Source: Semisulcospira habei
Lineage: Eukaryota; Mollusca; Gastropoda; Semisulcospiridae
DNA: 64,000 bases
Assembly: GCA_036245525.1 (NCBI GenBank)
Contig: BTPG01000003.1
Coordinates: 214,828,449 to 214,892,448 of the forward strand
Reading direction: 5' to 3'
Position 1 is the stretch's first letter. Every line of letters starts with the position of its first letter. Both the position numbers and the translations under genes were made by a program. Positions 34,888 through 46,039 of the stretch are shown here, one piece after another. The notes beneath the pieces are model-generated. The model was not told where the DNA came from, made no database searches, and worked only from the letters and a program-made list of their open reading frames with translations.

Positions 34888-37053
34888 CTAATTCCTTAAT
34901 TTAAGGCAACCTGAAATATACATAGCAACTTTAAAGACCAGTTTATCATGTAGGTTTCCACACAGCAGCTGAACTTTAAGATCGGATGGGAGTCTGTAGT
35001 AAAACAGTGGAATGTACTTTTTACGTAAAGGGGCATATTTTGGACACTCGAACAGAAAATGACACAAATCTTCAGCCTTATGCCAATCACATGAATTACA
35101 TTCTGGATTAGTGATGGGTTTTCCAAATCTGGATACTCCGTTTAAAGGTAAACGGTTACATCTAAGTAAACATATTGCCCGCCTGAGTTCACAAGAGTTC
35201 AGCTGCCCTATGTAACTGGCTCTAAGTATTTCTGGGTGGTAATGGCAGTATTCTGTGTTTGAGGTAAGGGATGCATGCCAGTCCTGTCGGAAACAATCCA
35301 TCAGCCGATCTTTGAATATCTGAATGAACAGAGGAGTGTTTCCAACTGACTGCATTTCCCATACATACCCAAACCCGTGCATACACAATAGAGTCTTTAT
35401 TTGCGTAGCCCAGTTCGATCTACCTGAAGCATCATGCATACATAACATCGTGTAACACTGTCTTGGGTATCTGTTTTCTGACATGGTAAGAAGTCTGCAC
35501 CAGTACTTCACCATTCGAACATAGGCATCAATATACATAGGGAATCTTCCACACTCACCCAGCGCAGTATTGTTTTTTACATCTCTTCCAACACCAAGGA
35601 CCATTTTACAAACCTTTTTATGAACCTGCTCAATTACATCATGTCTCTGGAAACCCCAGACCTCTGACCCGTATAGCACAATGGGTTTAATCTTGACATC
35701 AAAAATGTGAAAAACAGTGTCAGCTGGCAAGTTTTGTAATTTGAAGTATAGTCTTTTGATGCCTGCAACTGCTCTCCTGGCTTTTCCAGCTAAGTTTTCT
35801 ACACATCTAGCCCAGTTCAGAGTAGAGGAACATATCACACCAAGGTAAGTATAACTGGACTCGACTTGAATCTGCTTGTCAGCATAAAACCATTTTTCAC
35901 AATTTTTCACAAAACCTCCATTTTTGAAGACCACAACTTTTGTCTTGTCCATGTTCACAGTGAGACCCCATTTTTTACAGTATTTTTCTAAACAATTAAT
36001 TTTCTTTTGGAGATCTGCTACAGAGTCAGAGACAATGGCTATATCATCAGCATACATAAGAAGGAAAATACCCAGTGGGTCTGCAAAAATATCAATGCCA
36101 CGTGCAACGCACGATGATATTTCTGTCTCAAATTCTGAAAGAAAGATAGAAAACAGCAGTGGGCTCAACACACAACCTTGTCGCACCCCTGACATGCAAT
36201 CAAAGTAGTCGGTAACTTTGGTTCCAACCCTTACAGCAGCTTTTACATGTTTGTACATACTCTCAAGTGTCTGAAGCAACTTTCCATGAACTCCTTTACG
36301 TAGCAAGAGATACAACAGTTTTGTCCTGTGCACACTGTCGTAAGCTTTAGAAAAATCTACGTACATGGTGTAAAAACGGCCACCCTGCTTGCTAAGATAC
36401 TTTTGCACTAGTGCCTGTAAGCAAAACATGTTGTCTATAGTACTGTATCCTTTACGGAAGCCAGCTTGGGCCTCAGGAATACAATCATTCTCTTCACAAA
36501 AACGAACCAACCTGTTGTTAATGACAAAACTGTACAACTTACTGATAACGTTCAGAAGAAAAATTCCTCTGTAGTTGTCAACATTTCTAGGGTTATCCTT
36601 TCTGTGTAGTGGAAATATCACAGCCATGGTCCAGCTTTCAGGGTATTCCGCACTTTGAAACACACGATTAAACAAAGGATGCAGAAATTTCACAAGGATC
36701 TCACCTGCATGATGAAAAAGGTCAGTGGGCAAGCCATCATGGCCTGATGCTTTCCCTTTCTTCATGTTATTAATAGCACTGCGAATTTCATCCTGCGTGA
36801 TTTCCTCGTCAAATTTTGCATTATGACAACCATCACAATCATCAGATATATGGTCATTCAAAACACCCTCGGCCTGTCTGCTGAAACCTGAATCATCATC
36901 ATTCTGATCCACATTTAGCAAATTACGAAAATAATCATACCACACGCGTGGTGAAATGACATCAGAACACAACTTTTTAACGCCAGTCAGAGACTTTATT
37001 TTTTTGCCAAAATGTTCTTGAGTTTGCATCATTACATGCATCGTTGGGCTCAT
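34888..37053 (-). CDS. Reverse transcriptase part of ORF2 of the 2A-LINE
   Basis: A 721-codon frame; the first ~20 residues overlap the endonuclease frame and are not authentic. RT blocks by residue: NVDNYRGIFLLNV (157-169), EAQAGFRKGYSTIDNMF (194-210), YVDFSKAYDSVHR (231-243), SGVRQGCVLSPLLFS (288-302) and catalytic MYADD (333-337), then GLTVNMDKTKVVVFKNGG. The C-terminus has a Cys/His motif (CNSCDWHKAEDLCHFLFEC), often found at the end of LINE RTs. It would copy the element RNA at nicked chromosomal DNA. All catalytic residues look intact. Confidence 0.88.
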   Translation of the reverse strand: MSPTMHVMMQTQEHFGKKIKSLTGVKKLCSDVISPRVWYDYFRNLLNVDQNDDDSGFSRQAEGVLNDHISDDCDGCHNAKFDEEITQDEIRSAINNMKKGKASGHDGLPTDLFHHAGEILVKFLHPLFNRVFQSAEYPESWTMAVIFPLHRKDNPRNVDNYRGIFLLNVISKLYSFVINNRLVRFCEENDCIPEAQAGFRKGYSTIDNMFCLQALVQKYLSKQGGRFYTMYVDFSKAYDSVHRTKLLYLLLRKGVHGKLLQTLESMYKHVKAAVRVGTKVTDYFDCMSGVRQGCVLSPLLFSIFLSEFETEISSCVARGIDIFADPLGIFLLMYADDIAIVSDSVADLQKKINCLEKYCKKWGLTVNMDKTKVVVFKNGGFVKNCEKWFYADKQIQVESSYTYLGVICSSTLNWARCVENLAGKARRAVAGIKRLYFKLQNLPADTVFHIFDVKIKPIVLYGSEVWGFQRHDVIEQVHKKVCKMVLGVGRDVKNNTALGECGRFPMYIDAYVRMVKYWCRLLTMSENRYPRQCYTMLCMHDASGRSNWATQIKTLLCMHGFGYVWEMQSVGNTPLFIQIFKDRLMDCFRQDWHASLTSNTEYCHYHPEILRASYIGQLNSCELRRAICLLRCNRLPLNGVSRFGKPITNPECNSCDWHKAEDLCHFLFECPKYAPLRKKYIPLFYYRLPSDLKVQLLCGNLHDKLVFKVAMYISGCLKLRN

Positions 37054-38416
37054 TCAAAACCCGTGCGTTGTACTCTACTTGTTTTGTTTTACACAACTTC
37101 TTAAATTCTTTCTTCATGTCAAGATACTTCCCTAAGTCGTCATGTGTGTTTGTGTGTCTGAACTGCTTCAACTGTATGTACTTGTTTTGTTTTGCTAACT
37201 CGCAGTCCGAGTCCCACCACGGCGGCTGTGCACGGGATTCACCTACCTTCTTACCTGACCTCATTTTGTCAGCCGCCTTCTGAATGAATGCTACAAAACA
37301 GGCCGACCCTTCTTCTACACTCGAGTCAAGCGCTGACGAAAAGTGTTGAAACTGAGTCTCCTGATTATCTTCAATGTATGCCCAAAAGGATTCAGCGTAG
37401 TTTTCTTTCCAAACAAATTTAACCCCTTCCTCTAGTATTATATCATCATTTAAATCATCATCATCACATGAATAAACAGACTGAATAGAAGTAAACGTGG
37501 TTACAATGGGGAAATGGTCTGACTCGCACCTGTCTGCAACAAACATATCGGTCACTAGGTCAAACACGGATTTAGAGCAAATACAGTAGTCCACCACACT
37601 TTTGCCTCTGTTGGCCACGCACGTAATTTCTCCCTCACTGTCACCTTTCGTTCTGTCATTGACAATAAACAAACAGTACTCTTGACATAGTTCTATCAGT
37701 TTCCGACCAAAACTGTTTACGCCAATATCTTTTGACCTCCGTGGGCTTTGTGGTACATCCTCTAGCAGATCTGTTAATTCCTGTAAAGGCTGCACGTGTG
37801 AATTGCCATCAATAAAATCAGTATCAGACAGACCGGCAGTGCGGGCGTTAAAATCGCCACATAATAGCCAAGGCAGCTCAGGGTGAGCACGTAACACTTG
37901 AGACATGTAGTTTTCTAACACTTCAAAACCATCAACGTTATCTTCACCATATACAACAGAACGCTCTGGAGCCACATACACAAATGCTGCCAGAACATCA
38001 GATGCAGAGTTCAAAACAGACTTACCGATCTTTAGAAACACAATATCCTCAGCTGCCTGCATTAAACGCAACACATGACAGGCTATAGATTTATGTACAC
38101 ACACGGCCACGCCCCCTTTTAACTTTTGTGTACGTGGTGAAAAAAACACCTGATACTCTGGAAAGGTATCCTCTATAACATTTTGCTTACACGACCAGAT
38201 CTCTGAAAATGCAAAAATTTGACACTTTTCACAGAACTGCCTAAAAGAAACACTTTTCAGCTTATTTACAAGACCTTGGATATTCCATGCCATGATGCGA
38301 AACACAGAGCTACCACTTTCATCACTACCACTTTCATCAACACAGTGTGCGGGAGTGGGTTTGAGTATGGGCACTTGAGCATGTGTGTGTGCATGTAAGT
38401 CGTCCTTTGAAGACAC
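36977..38416 (-). CDS. APE-type endonuclease part of ORF2 of the 2A-LINE
   Basis: 479 codons. Residues 39-310 form an exonuclease-endonuclease-phosphatase fold: IMAWNIQGL (41-49), FSEIW (70-74), CGDFNAR (187-192) and SDHFP (299-303) are the metal- and phosphate-binding motifs. A basic linker follows. The frame ends FWQKNKVSDWR at 36977, while the RT continues in the +1 frame as KIKSLTGVKKL. Removing one A from the A7 run joins them, so this is either a single-base insertion, an assembly error, or +1 recoding. It would nick target DNA. Confidence 0.87.
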   Translation of the reverse strand: MSSKDDLHAHTHAQVPILKPTPAHCVDESGSDESGSSVFRIMAWNIQGLVNKLKSVSFRQFCEKCQIFAFSEIWSCKQNVIEDTFPEYQVFFSPRTQKLKGGVAVCVHKSIACHVLRLMQAAEDIVFLKIGKSVLNSASDVLAAFVYVAPERSVVYGEDNVDGFEVLENYMSQVLRAHPELPWLLCGDFNARTAGLSDTDFIDGNSHVQPLQELTDLLEDVPQSPRRSKDIGVNSFGRKLIELCQEYCLFIVNDRTKGDSEGEITCVANRGKSVVDYCICSKSVFDLVTDMFVADRCESDHFPIVTTFTSIQSVYSCDDDDLNDDIILEEGVKFVWKENYAESFWAYIEDNQETQFQHFSSALDSSVEEGSACFVAFIQKAADKMRSGKKVGESRAQPPWWDSDCELAKQNKYIQLKQFRHTNTHDDLGKYLDMKKEFKKLCKTKQVEYNARVLNEPNDACNDANSRTFWQKNKVSDWR

Positions 38417-38494
38417 ATGGTGGGGGCCCTGGGGGTCTGAATGAGGGACGGGCTGTCTTCTCCTGGTTGCTGGGTCAACATGCCGGCCTGCCCC

Positions 38495-39421
38495 TCATTT
38501 CTGCCCCCTGCGCTCCACTGGCCTCTGGGTAGCAGCGTCGTATGCGTGGGTCTTTCCCTCAACAACGAGGGAGTCGAAGCGGAGGAAGGCCTTCTTCCCC
38601 GCCTGCTTGGCCTCCTTGAGGAAGGGTAGCAGCTTGCGGCGCACGTTCCTCACCCGAGGGGTGAAGTCCTCAGAGATGTAGACCCGGGACTTGTTCTCCT
38701 TCAGCGTTCTTCGCTCAAACAGGATCCGCTCCTTGTCTTTGTACTTGTTGAAGCACACGATGATGGGGTGGGGCGCCTTGCCCCCCTTCAGACGATGGGC
38801 ACGCTCCACCTCGATCTCCTCCTCTATGCCCATCTCGTCCTTCAACATTGACTTGACAGCTTTTTCACAGTCCGCCCAAGTCTCTGAGCGCCCCTGGGGG
38901 TGGGGGATTCCGTGAAAGATCAGATTCTTGCGTCTGCTCCGCCCCTCCAAATCATCCAGCTTATCCTCCAGCTGCGTAACTTTCTCCTTCAACTCTCTGT
39001 TTTCTTTCATCACCGCAGTAAAGTCACTCTGAATTTTGTCCATCTGCTCCTGCATTGTAGCTTTCATACTGTCCATCTTTTTGTCCATCACATTCAACAT
39101 TTTAAACACATCAGCAATGGTCGGCTCAGACACTGCGTTTGCCTCACCCCCGGGCGACTGGTTGTCTTGGTTCCCCTGGTATGTCAAAAGAGTCTGTCGT
39201 TTCGGTGGGCCTGGGTTCGCTTCGACATCACCACACCGGAGCAGAAAGCCGACCAAAAACACGAGAATGACTGCCACCGGTCCGCTGACACTGACAGTGC
39301 GGTAACGTAGGGCTGCCTTCCTCTGTGCTTTGCGAGCCATGAAGTTTTGAAAAGTCCAGTAAAAGGTACCGCAAATGGCACGAAAAGCTACCGAACTGCT
39401 TGGCATGATGAGCTGAATCAC
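38495..39421 (-). CDS. ORF1 of the 2A-LINE: 2A-like peptide, coiled coil, RRM-type RNA-binding protein
   Basis: 308 codons. Residues 48-61 are strongly hydrophobic (VAVILVFLVGFLL) and lead directly into the 2A consensus CGDVEANPGP (63-72). The consensus D-x-E-x-N-P-G-P causes ribosome skipping between Gly71 and Pro72, giving a 71-residue leader and a 237-residue protein. A coiled coil spans about 104-160 (heptads in VMDKKMDSM, ELKEKVTQLEDKLDDLE). An L1-ORF1-like RRM and C-terminal domain follow (NLIFHGIP, VERAHRL, RVYISEDFTPRVRNVRRKLLP). 2A-like sequences are known in some LINEs of sea urchins and molluscs, where the leader can act as a signal sequence. The frame is intact. Confidence 0.87.
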   Translation of the reverse strand: MIQLIMPSSSVAFRAICGTFYWTFQNFMARKAQRKAALRYRTVSVSGPVAVILVFLVGFLLRCGDVEANPGPPKRQTLLTYQGNQDNQSPGGEANAVSEPTIADVFKMLNVMDKKMDSMKATMQEQMDKIQSDFTAVMKENRELKEKVTQLEDKLDDLEGRSRRKNLIFHGIPHPQGRSETWADCEKAVKSMLKDEMGIEEEIEVERAHRLKGGKAPHPIIVCFNKYKDKERILFERRTLKENKSRVYISEDFTPRVRNVRRKLLPFLKEAKQAGKKAFLRFDSLVVEGKTHAYDAATQRPVERRGQK

Positions 39422-39527
39422 CCTGTCGTTGTTCTAAAGTCACTCATTAAGTAATTATGTTGCAAAATGCTAAAAATGTGCGGAGCCGCTCTTCAACTGT
39501 GTGACGTCGACCGTGAGCACAACTCAC

Positions 39528-39627
<100 letters not shown>

Positions 39628-39725
39628 AAACACAAGAATCCCCCGTATGTGTGTACGTACAAGCTTGAAACTTGGAAAAAGACTAAAGTAGAGCATATGA
39701 AAACTGGATGTCGTATTGAAGGGTC

Positions 39726-39915
39726 TATCTATCTATCTCTATCAATATATCACGCAGTCTTGCCGACCGTTGGGGCACCACTGATGACTTGGCAACCAGC
39801 TCCCTCCAATCCTCTCTGTTCTCTGCCATTCTCAGCGTATCGCCCAGCTTCAGTCCTGTCCACTCTGAGATATTGTCCTCCCATCTTTTCCTCTGTCTTC
39901 CTCTCCTACGTCCTC
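39726..39915 (-). mobile_element. 190-bp RTE-type LINE 3' end with (ATAG)n tail
   Basis: The minus strand encodes the C-terminal signature RWEDNI-x-EWTGL-like with QRTERIGGSW and QRSARL-like residues (degenerate), then a short ATAG tail. attgaagggtc is duplicated at 39715-39725 and 39916-39926. Confidence 0.7.
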
Positions 39916-40164
39916 ATTGAAGGGTCAAAAGAGCGTAAATAGTAAGTCGGTTGTCCCATATTATACTCCGTAATTTTTTGCTAGACTGTATAAAGACATT
40001 GAACATGTTTGTTAGCCAGATTATATCTTTTGAGCTTTTTGAGTAAAAATTAATTGATGAAGACAAATTTTTAAATGTAAATAACCTCGGTTTCTGGACA
40101 AATCCAGACAGTGACTGTGACGTAAAAGCATCGTTAGCACGACAGACAGTACTCTAGATATGAC

Positions 40165-40383
<219 letters not shown>

Positions 40384-40435
40384 ATCACACCCACACACAT
40401 CGACGAGCGTGCGCGTGTACAGCAGAATATCATGT

Positions 40436-41710
40436 ATCATCTCTGGCAAAACACTTAGCTGGTTTTCCTCGTATCTGCGTGGGCGTACTCAGAAGGTTGT
40501 TGTCAATCAATCAGAGTCGCAGCCCCTCATGCTGAGATTCGGTGTCCCCCAAGGATCTGTCCTTGGGCCCGTCCTTTTCAGCCTTTACACCCAATCCCTG
40601 TCTGACGTCATCACCCGACATGCCTGTGAATTTCACAAGTATGCCGACGACACCCAGCTCCACAAAGGTGCTTCTCCATCTAATTTTCCTGCTCTTGTGC
40701 AAGAGATTGAACTTTGTATTTCCTCTGTGAAAAAATGGATGCTGTGCAACAAACTGAAGCTGAACGACGGCAAGACTGAATCACTTTGCGCTGGTTCTGA
40801 CCACTCCCTTAGTCAGGTCCCACCAGGGGCCTCCCTCGTGGTTGGCGACAGTGAAATAACCTTTAGCCAGTCTGTACGTAATCTGGGAGTTTAGTTCGAC
40901 TGCAGTATGTCCATGCACCATCACATTACTAATGTGTGCAGGACGGCGAACTTCCAGCTGCGAAGAATCAGCTCCATTAGACCATTCATCACCCGGTCCG
41001 CTACTGTTCAACTTATTTGCTCCCTTGTCCTTAGCCGTTTAGACTATTGTAACTCCCTCCTGGCAGGTGTCCCCCAGAAAGAACTCTCTCGTCTGCAGAC
41101 AGTCCTCAACAATGCTGCCAGACTTGCTTTTGGCAAATCTAAAATGGACCATGTAACCCCCCTACTTCAGGAATTGCACTGGCTACCCATTCAGTTTAGA
41201 GTCGAGTACAAGATTGCGGTCCTGGCTTTTCGCTGCTTTGATGGATCCCTACCGCCATACCTCTCATCCCTCCTCAACATCTATCAGCCCTCCCGTTCCC
41301 TTCGTTCCTGCTCTGAGAAGCGTTTCCATGTCCCCAGCTTTTCCTCTAAGCGGTTTGGTTGCCGGACATTCCAGTATCAAGCCCCTGTTGTCTGGAACTC
41401 ATTTCCCCTACACCTCCGGAATGCTGAAAACATTGATGTCTTTAAGACCCAACTTAAAACCTACTTCTTTCAGCTTGCGTACCATTAATCCACAGATTGT
41501 GTGTGTGATGTTGGTTTGGTCTGCATACATATGGTTTTGTTATGTGTGTTTTAGTTGTATGTGCCTGCGTAGATTAGAAGTGCATAGATTTGACTTTTTT
41601 AAAGGTAGTGAGATTCTCCATATATACATTTTTTGTAACGCGCTTAGAGCCCACTGCTCCTGGGGATTCAGCGCGATATAAATGCTCTTTATTATTATTA
41701 TTATTATCTA
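40436..41710 (+). mobile_element. L2/CR1-like LINE, 5'-truncated RT and 3' UTR
   Basis: RT from the FGVPQGSVLGPVLF block onward, catalytic KYADDTQL at about 40640, KLKLNDGKTE and SVRNLGV, then a single in-frame stop at 40892 (V*FDCSMSM). It continues LVLSRLDYCNSLLAGVPQ, HWLPIQFRVEYKI and FQYQAPVVWNSFP to 41488. The 3' UTR has AACGCGCTTAGAG and GCGATATAAATGC, ending in (TTA)n. Only one stop separates it from an open frame. It belongs to the same group as 12610-13545. Confidence 0.84.
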
Positions 41711-42053
41711 GATAAAGTCACCCTCGCTTCACACAAAGTATAGCAAGACTGAAATTGTGCAGTGGAATTCTTGTTTTGTCACGATTGTTCTCAAGTCTAG
41801 AAGGCAAAGTGAAACTCATATCACTTAAGGTTGTAGGACACACCTCTTTCGCGCATCTTTTCTGCGCATTTAGATACCGCTATCTTGCGTCTGCCGTGAC
41901 CTGAGACTAGAGGTCACCAAAAAAAAAAACCGCCGTACGGCAAGTCGTATTGCAAACAAGCTCAATTTATCGATAATTGACAAAAGATATATACTGTCTG
42001 AAATAGGTGTGTAAGCTGACTGTTTCTATGCATAAAATGTTTTGTTTCCTCAG
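41711..42053. other. Unassigned sequence before candidate exon
   Basis: No gene seen. It ends in a polypyrimidine-rich acceptor (TTTGTTTCCTCAG). Confidence 0.35.
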
Positions 42054-42199
42054 AAATAAGATACTTTTGCATGAGTTGCGACAAGTCATCGAGCGTAATG
42101 CACAACCATTTCTCAGAAGAAGAAAAAAAATGAACGGGAAGCAGTATACGTGGCAGCCAGGAAAACAACAAAATCTCTTCAGACATCAGCAAGGAAAAG
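42054..42199 (+). CDS. Candidate internal exon
   Basis: 146 bp bounded by TTTGTTTCCTCAG and AAAAG|GTAAAC. One frame is open across it (NKILLHELRQVIERNAQPFL, MNGKQYTWQPGK). It is basic and glutamine rich, and no family is recognised. It could belong with the signal-peptide exon at 33217, but the phases do not match directly. Confidence 0.3.
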
Positions 42200-42776
42200 G
42201 TAAACTAAAGTAGAAAAAGAGGTTGGTGGTGTTTGCTAAGTGACTAGATCACGAGTTACTAGTAGTGGAAGAAAAATGTCGTACGTAAGTGGCATATCTG
42301 ACTGGTTTTCCAACTCTTTAAAAAAAAAAGTTTTATGCACCTCCGTGAGATGTCACCTGCATGGCGTAAAACCCCAATAGCTAACTGTCCTTTTATGCAT
42401 GGAAATTTAGGTCCCCGCAGTATTGCCGTCACCACAGCCTACCTGCAATGAAGAAGACTACATTTTATTGTGGGTTGACAGGGGCATGCATTCCATGTCG
42501 GTCACCACCTAGAAGTAGAACATTTCCATACATTCTCAGAGAGCCTTTACTAATACGGTGGAAGGAATGTAGTCGACATTGTAGTGATATTAAACCAGTG
42601 CCAGTGCTTATTATGTAGGAAAACATACTGTGTGTAGTAAAACGTCCTGCTAAGGGATAATTTTGGCATTACTAACTCAGTAACTGCTTTTAGTACTTAG
42701 TAACTTAGTTTTCTTATCCATTCTTTGTCTTATGAAGGCTATATTACAGATTAGGAGATAGGTCCAGCATTTTTTT

Positions 42777-42845
42777 AGTTCAAGGATGGTTCCAGAATAG
42801 CTTGGCAGATGAGACGCCAATCTATTCTGGCACCACCCTTGAACT
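42777..42845. mobile_element. Palindromic foldback MITE, copy 2
   Basis: Arms agttcaagg..ggt.ccagaatag and the complement flank a short loop. It matches the core of 16064-16138. Confidence 0.72.
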
Positions 42846-43247
42846 ATCATAGTCACATTTATTTCAAGCAGTGGCTGTATCAGGATTAAAAGGGTTACCT
42901 AGTAAAAGGCTACTTTGAAACCCAAATATTTGTTGACTAACATTTTGGATGACGGTGGAATGTGTGAAAAATACAAATTTGACTAGTACAAAAGCAAGCA
43001 TTTATGTTGAGACTCGTGACACTTATTTCAGCTACCTTTTGGAAAGGTCACACAGGTTATATTTATATGTGAATCATTTATGCTCATCAGGTGTACAGAC
43101 TTTGCCATTGTTGTTTGTTCTTTGCGGTTTACACAGTTTTTGTTGCATTTATTTTGAAAGTAATAATCGGCCCCTGCATTTAGTTCACGGAAAGTGAAAT
43201 TGTCATGCTGCCGAACAACACAGTAATAATCATGTATTTCATTTCAG

Positions 43248-43411
43248 GCTAATACTGCTGTTGACCTCTCGCTGTGGAGTCTCAGTACTTTCACCCAGAG
43301 TACATACTTGCAAACAAGCGCAGAAGTATGACGCCTACACCAACTGACCAAGGTCACACTCACAGCTCATGTGAAGTGAGGGAAGGTGACACTTATTCTC
43401 CTGGACTCAAG
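43248..43411 (+). pseudogene. Exon-like segment, copy A of a tandem duplication
   Basis: Acceptor ATTTCATTTCAG and donor CTCAAG|GTAAAT bound 164 bp. It aligns with 44158-44369, including flanking intron (tgccgaacaacacagtaataat). In the frame shared with copy B (CKQAQKYDAYT) it soon hits a stop. Confidence 0.4.
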
Positions 43412-43559
43412 GTAAATCATACCAGTAGATCTGTGATAGGAATCAGGTGCAGAACACAACACAACTATGGTGTGAATGAACACATCATACTGTAATGCCT
43501 TCTTTCATTGGCTCATGTGCGAAGCAAGTGTAAGGCTATGTTCTGGTCATCCATGGTAA

Positions 43560-43870
43560 ACGTTAATGTTGGCATTTTCTCGGAGACTATTCAAACCACA
43601 GTCTTCAAATGTAGCCGAAGGATACTTTGTGGCAAGACCTTTCTTACTCTTAGCCTACCAGTTTGAGTTCAGGCCAAGGGTCACGAGAAATCAAGAAATA
43701 GGTAAAAAAAAAAAATAAAAAATAGCCATATATTATTTTGACAAAAGATATATTTTGTCAAATACTATTCACAACTGTACATAGGCCAGCCCTTTACTTA
43801 TGCTTAGACTCATGGCACTTAAATTTCAGTCACCTGTTGGAAAGGTCACACAGTTCAGATTAAGAAAATG
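43560..43870. repeat. Diverged dispersed-repeat block
   Basis: Contains the recurrent phrases caaaccacagtcttcaaatg and caagggtcacgag, as at 23030-23880. Confidence 0.5.
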
Positions 43871-44157
43871 ATCAGTTTTAAATGCACATGAGCGATCCAG
43901 GCTTCACCATTGTTGTTTGTGGTGTTCACAGTTTATTTCACATTAGTTTGAAGGTAGTAACGTGTAAACTAAATGTAGGGCCGAATTGGGTGGTTGGGAG
44001 GGGGGGGGGGACTCCCCCCACCGGCCCCGAATTGTTTATAATGCTATAACAAAGTCCCTGTTTGTGGAGTTTTGAACCGACCCACCCTGAAATAAGATCA
44101 GAAGTGAAATTGCCATGCTGCCGAATAACACGATAATAAATATGTATTTCATTTCAG

Positions 44158-44369
44158 GTCAATGCTGCTGTTGACGTCTCACTGCAGAGTCACGCCCAGA
44201 GGGTATACTTGCAAACAAGCACAGAAGTATGACGCCTACACCAAGAAGAGGCAAGAACTAGTCAGGTCATGTTGCTCAAAGGAGAAGGCCACAGCTAAAA
44301 GCAGGCAATTCCAGTTCCAGCGGATCAACTAAAGTGAGAGAAGGCGACACTTATTGTACTGGACTCGAG
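44158..44369 (+). pseudogene. Exon-like segment, copy B of a tandem duplication
   Basis: Same acceptor as copy A; donor CTCGAG|GTAAAG. The open stretch YTCKQAQKYDAYTKKRQELV continues SCCSKEKATAKSRQFQFQ before a stop. Longer than copy A by about 48 bp. Possibly an old 3' exon or transcribed repeat. Confidence 0.4.
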
Positions 44370-44859
44370 GTAAAGCATACCGATTGATTTGTGAATAGAA
44401 TCAGGTTCATAACAAAACACAACTGTTGGAATAAACACATCACACTGTAATGCTTTCTTTCATTTTGAAGATGGTGTAGTACTAGTACCAGCATTCTCAA
44501 CAACACCAAATGCTAAAATCACTTGCTGTCAACAAGTGGCACCATATTGCATTTGATTTGAAAACTAGAGGTTTGGGCAAGTCTGCAAATACTGTCGTTT
44601 TCTTTAATAAGCACTTAGTGCATACAAAAGGACTAGAAAACTCTGAATACTACCCATTTGGTCCAGTGTGTGCTGTTGCTAAACAGCAATGCGTTGTGTC
44701 CTGTTTGAAACAATTTCTGCCAGTTACACTTTGAATATTGATGCTGATTCTAGATATATTTATACACCCTTTGTGGTCATTTCAAGCTCAATGGCATCTA
44801 ATGTTTGGCGCACGTGTGATAGCAAAAGTAAGTGTTTGTAATGGGTCGTCCGTCGACTG

Positions 44860-45330
44860 TCTGTTATCTGTGGGCAACTTTAACATTGGCATTTCCTCGA
44901 AGACTATGCAAGCCTCAGACTTCAAACTTGGCACAAGGGTACTTCTAGACATAAAATTTTCTGTGACCTTTCAAAGGTCATCTCAAGTAGTATTTTCAAC
45001 TTCAAACTCAAACTTGCTATGGAGATACCACATGATAAGGGTGACAAAAGTTAGTTTCGGGTAGAGTTGTAGTTTTTATCAATGTTTTTGCAAACTTTTC
45101 AATAAAATTTGGCATGATGATAACACTTTTCTGTGCATACTAATGCAATCAGCCCCTCACAGAGGTCAAGGGTCACAGACGGTTGACAAATGTGTGAAAA
45201 ATGAAGGGATTTGGACAAAAACTCAGGTTTTACTGGTACAAAATCCAGCCCTATACTTATGTTTAGACATTTTCAGAGACCTGTTGGAGAAGTCAAGCAA
45301 AGGTCAAAAAGGTCAGACGTATTATGTGGA
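44860..45330. repeat. Diverged dispersed-repeat block
   Basis: It repeats the same phrases (cagacttcaaacttggcac, ttcaactTcaaactcaaact, gaggtcaagggtcacagacg). Confidence 0.5.
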
Positions 45331-45490
45331 TTGGTCATACACATGAACCATAAGGACATTGCCTTTCTTGTTCATGTTCTGACTACTGTCATATTATGCA
45401 TGTATGTACTTTGTATAAATACTTGCAAACATATAGTCACGCAATATGTGCATGTCAAAACTTTTTTGGATACAAAATTATCTTTTGCAG

Positions 45491-45613
45491 GTTGCGAAAG
45501 ATGAGGGAAGAAGAGTTCATCGGGTACATCTCTCCGCGATGGCCAACCGACGAGAAGGCAAAAGAAGTGAACTGATTGTCCTGTGTAGGAGGGCAGACGT
45601 CCTGTTATTTTGA
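45491..45613 (+). CDS. Candidate terminal exon
   Basis: An acceptor (TCTTTTGCAG) opens a 40-codon frame (VAKDEGRRVHRVHLSAMANR ... ADVLLF) ending in TGA. Phase 0 would match the donors at 43411 and 44369. It is basic, with no recognised family. Confidence 0.28.
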   Translation, partial: VAKDEGRRVHRVHLSAMANRREGKRSELIVLCRRADVLLF

Positions 45614-45659
45614 TGTCCATCCACCAGGCTGGCCACAATGTCAAGGTTTTGGACAGTCA

Positions 45660-45790
45660 CATCATTCGCAATGCAGCAAAAGCCTGTGCCTTACTGCCTG
45701 AGCTGATGCCTAGCCATATATTAGGAGAAGGGCAAGCAGGCTTTAGGCCTGGCTATTCAACTGCAGACACAACAGCAGTGGGGCAGTGAC
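45660..45790 (+). pseudogene. Small LINE RT remnant
   Basis: The plus strand reads LMPSHILGEGQAGFRPGYST, the RT block that corresponds to EAQAGFRKGYST in the 2A-LINE. No other RT block adjoins it. Confidence 0.5.
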
Positions 45791-46039
45791 AACAAAGTGA
45801 CAATGACAAACCTCGAGAACATAGAAATAAAGAGGGAGTGTTTCCATAAGCCTGACATAGAAGCAGCGGGGCGACAAAATTGTAACGTGCAGTCGAGCAG
45901 TTCAGGGGCTATTGTACAGTGATGGGGGTGTGCTTTGTGTGTTTTCATATAACAACTTGACAAAGCGATTTGACACCCATGTTGTAATTTGTAGTGCAGT
46001 AAAAAGTGAAAAATATCTGTATTTTCACCAAAATGATGT

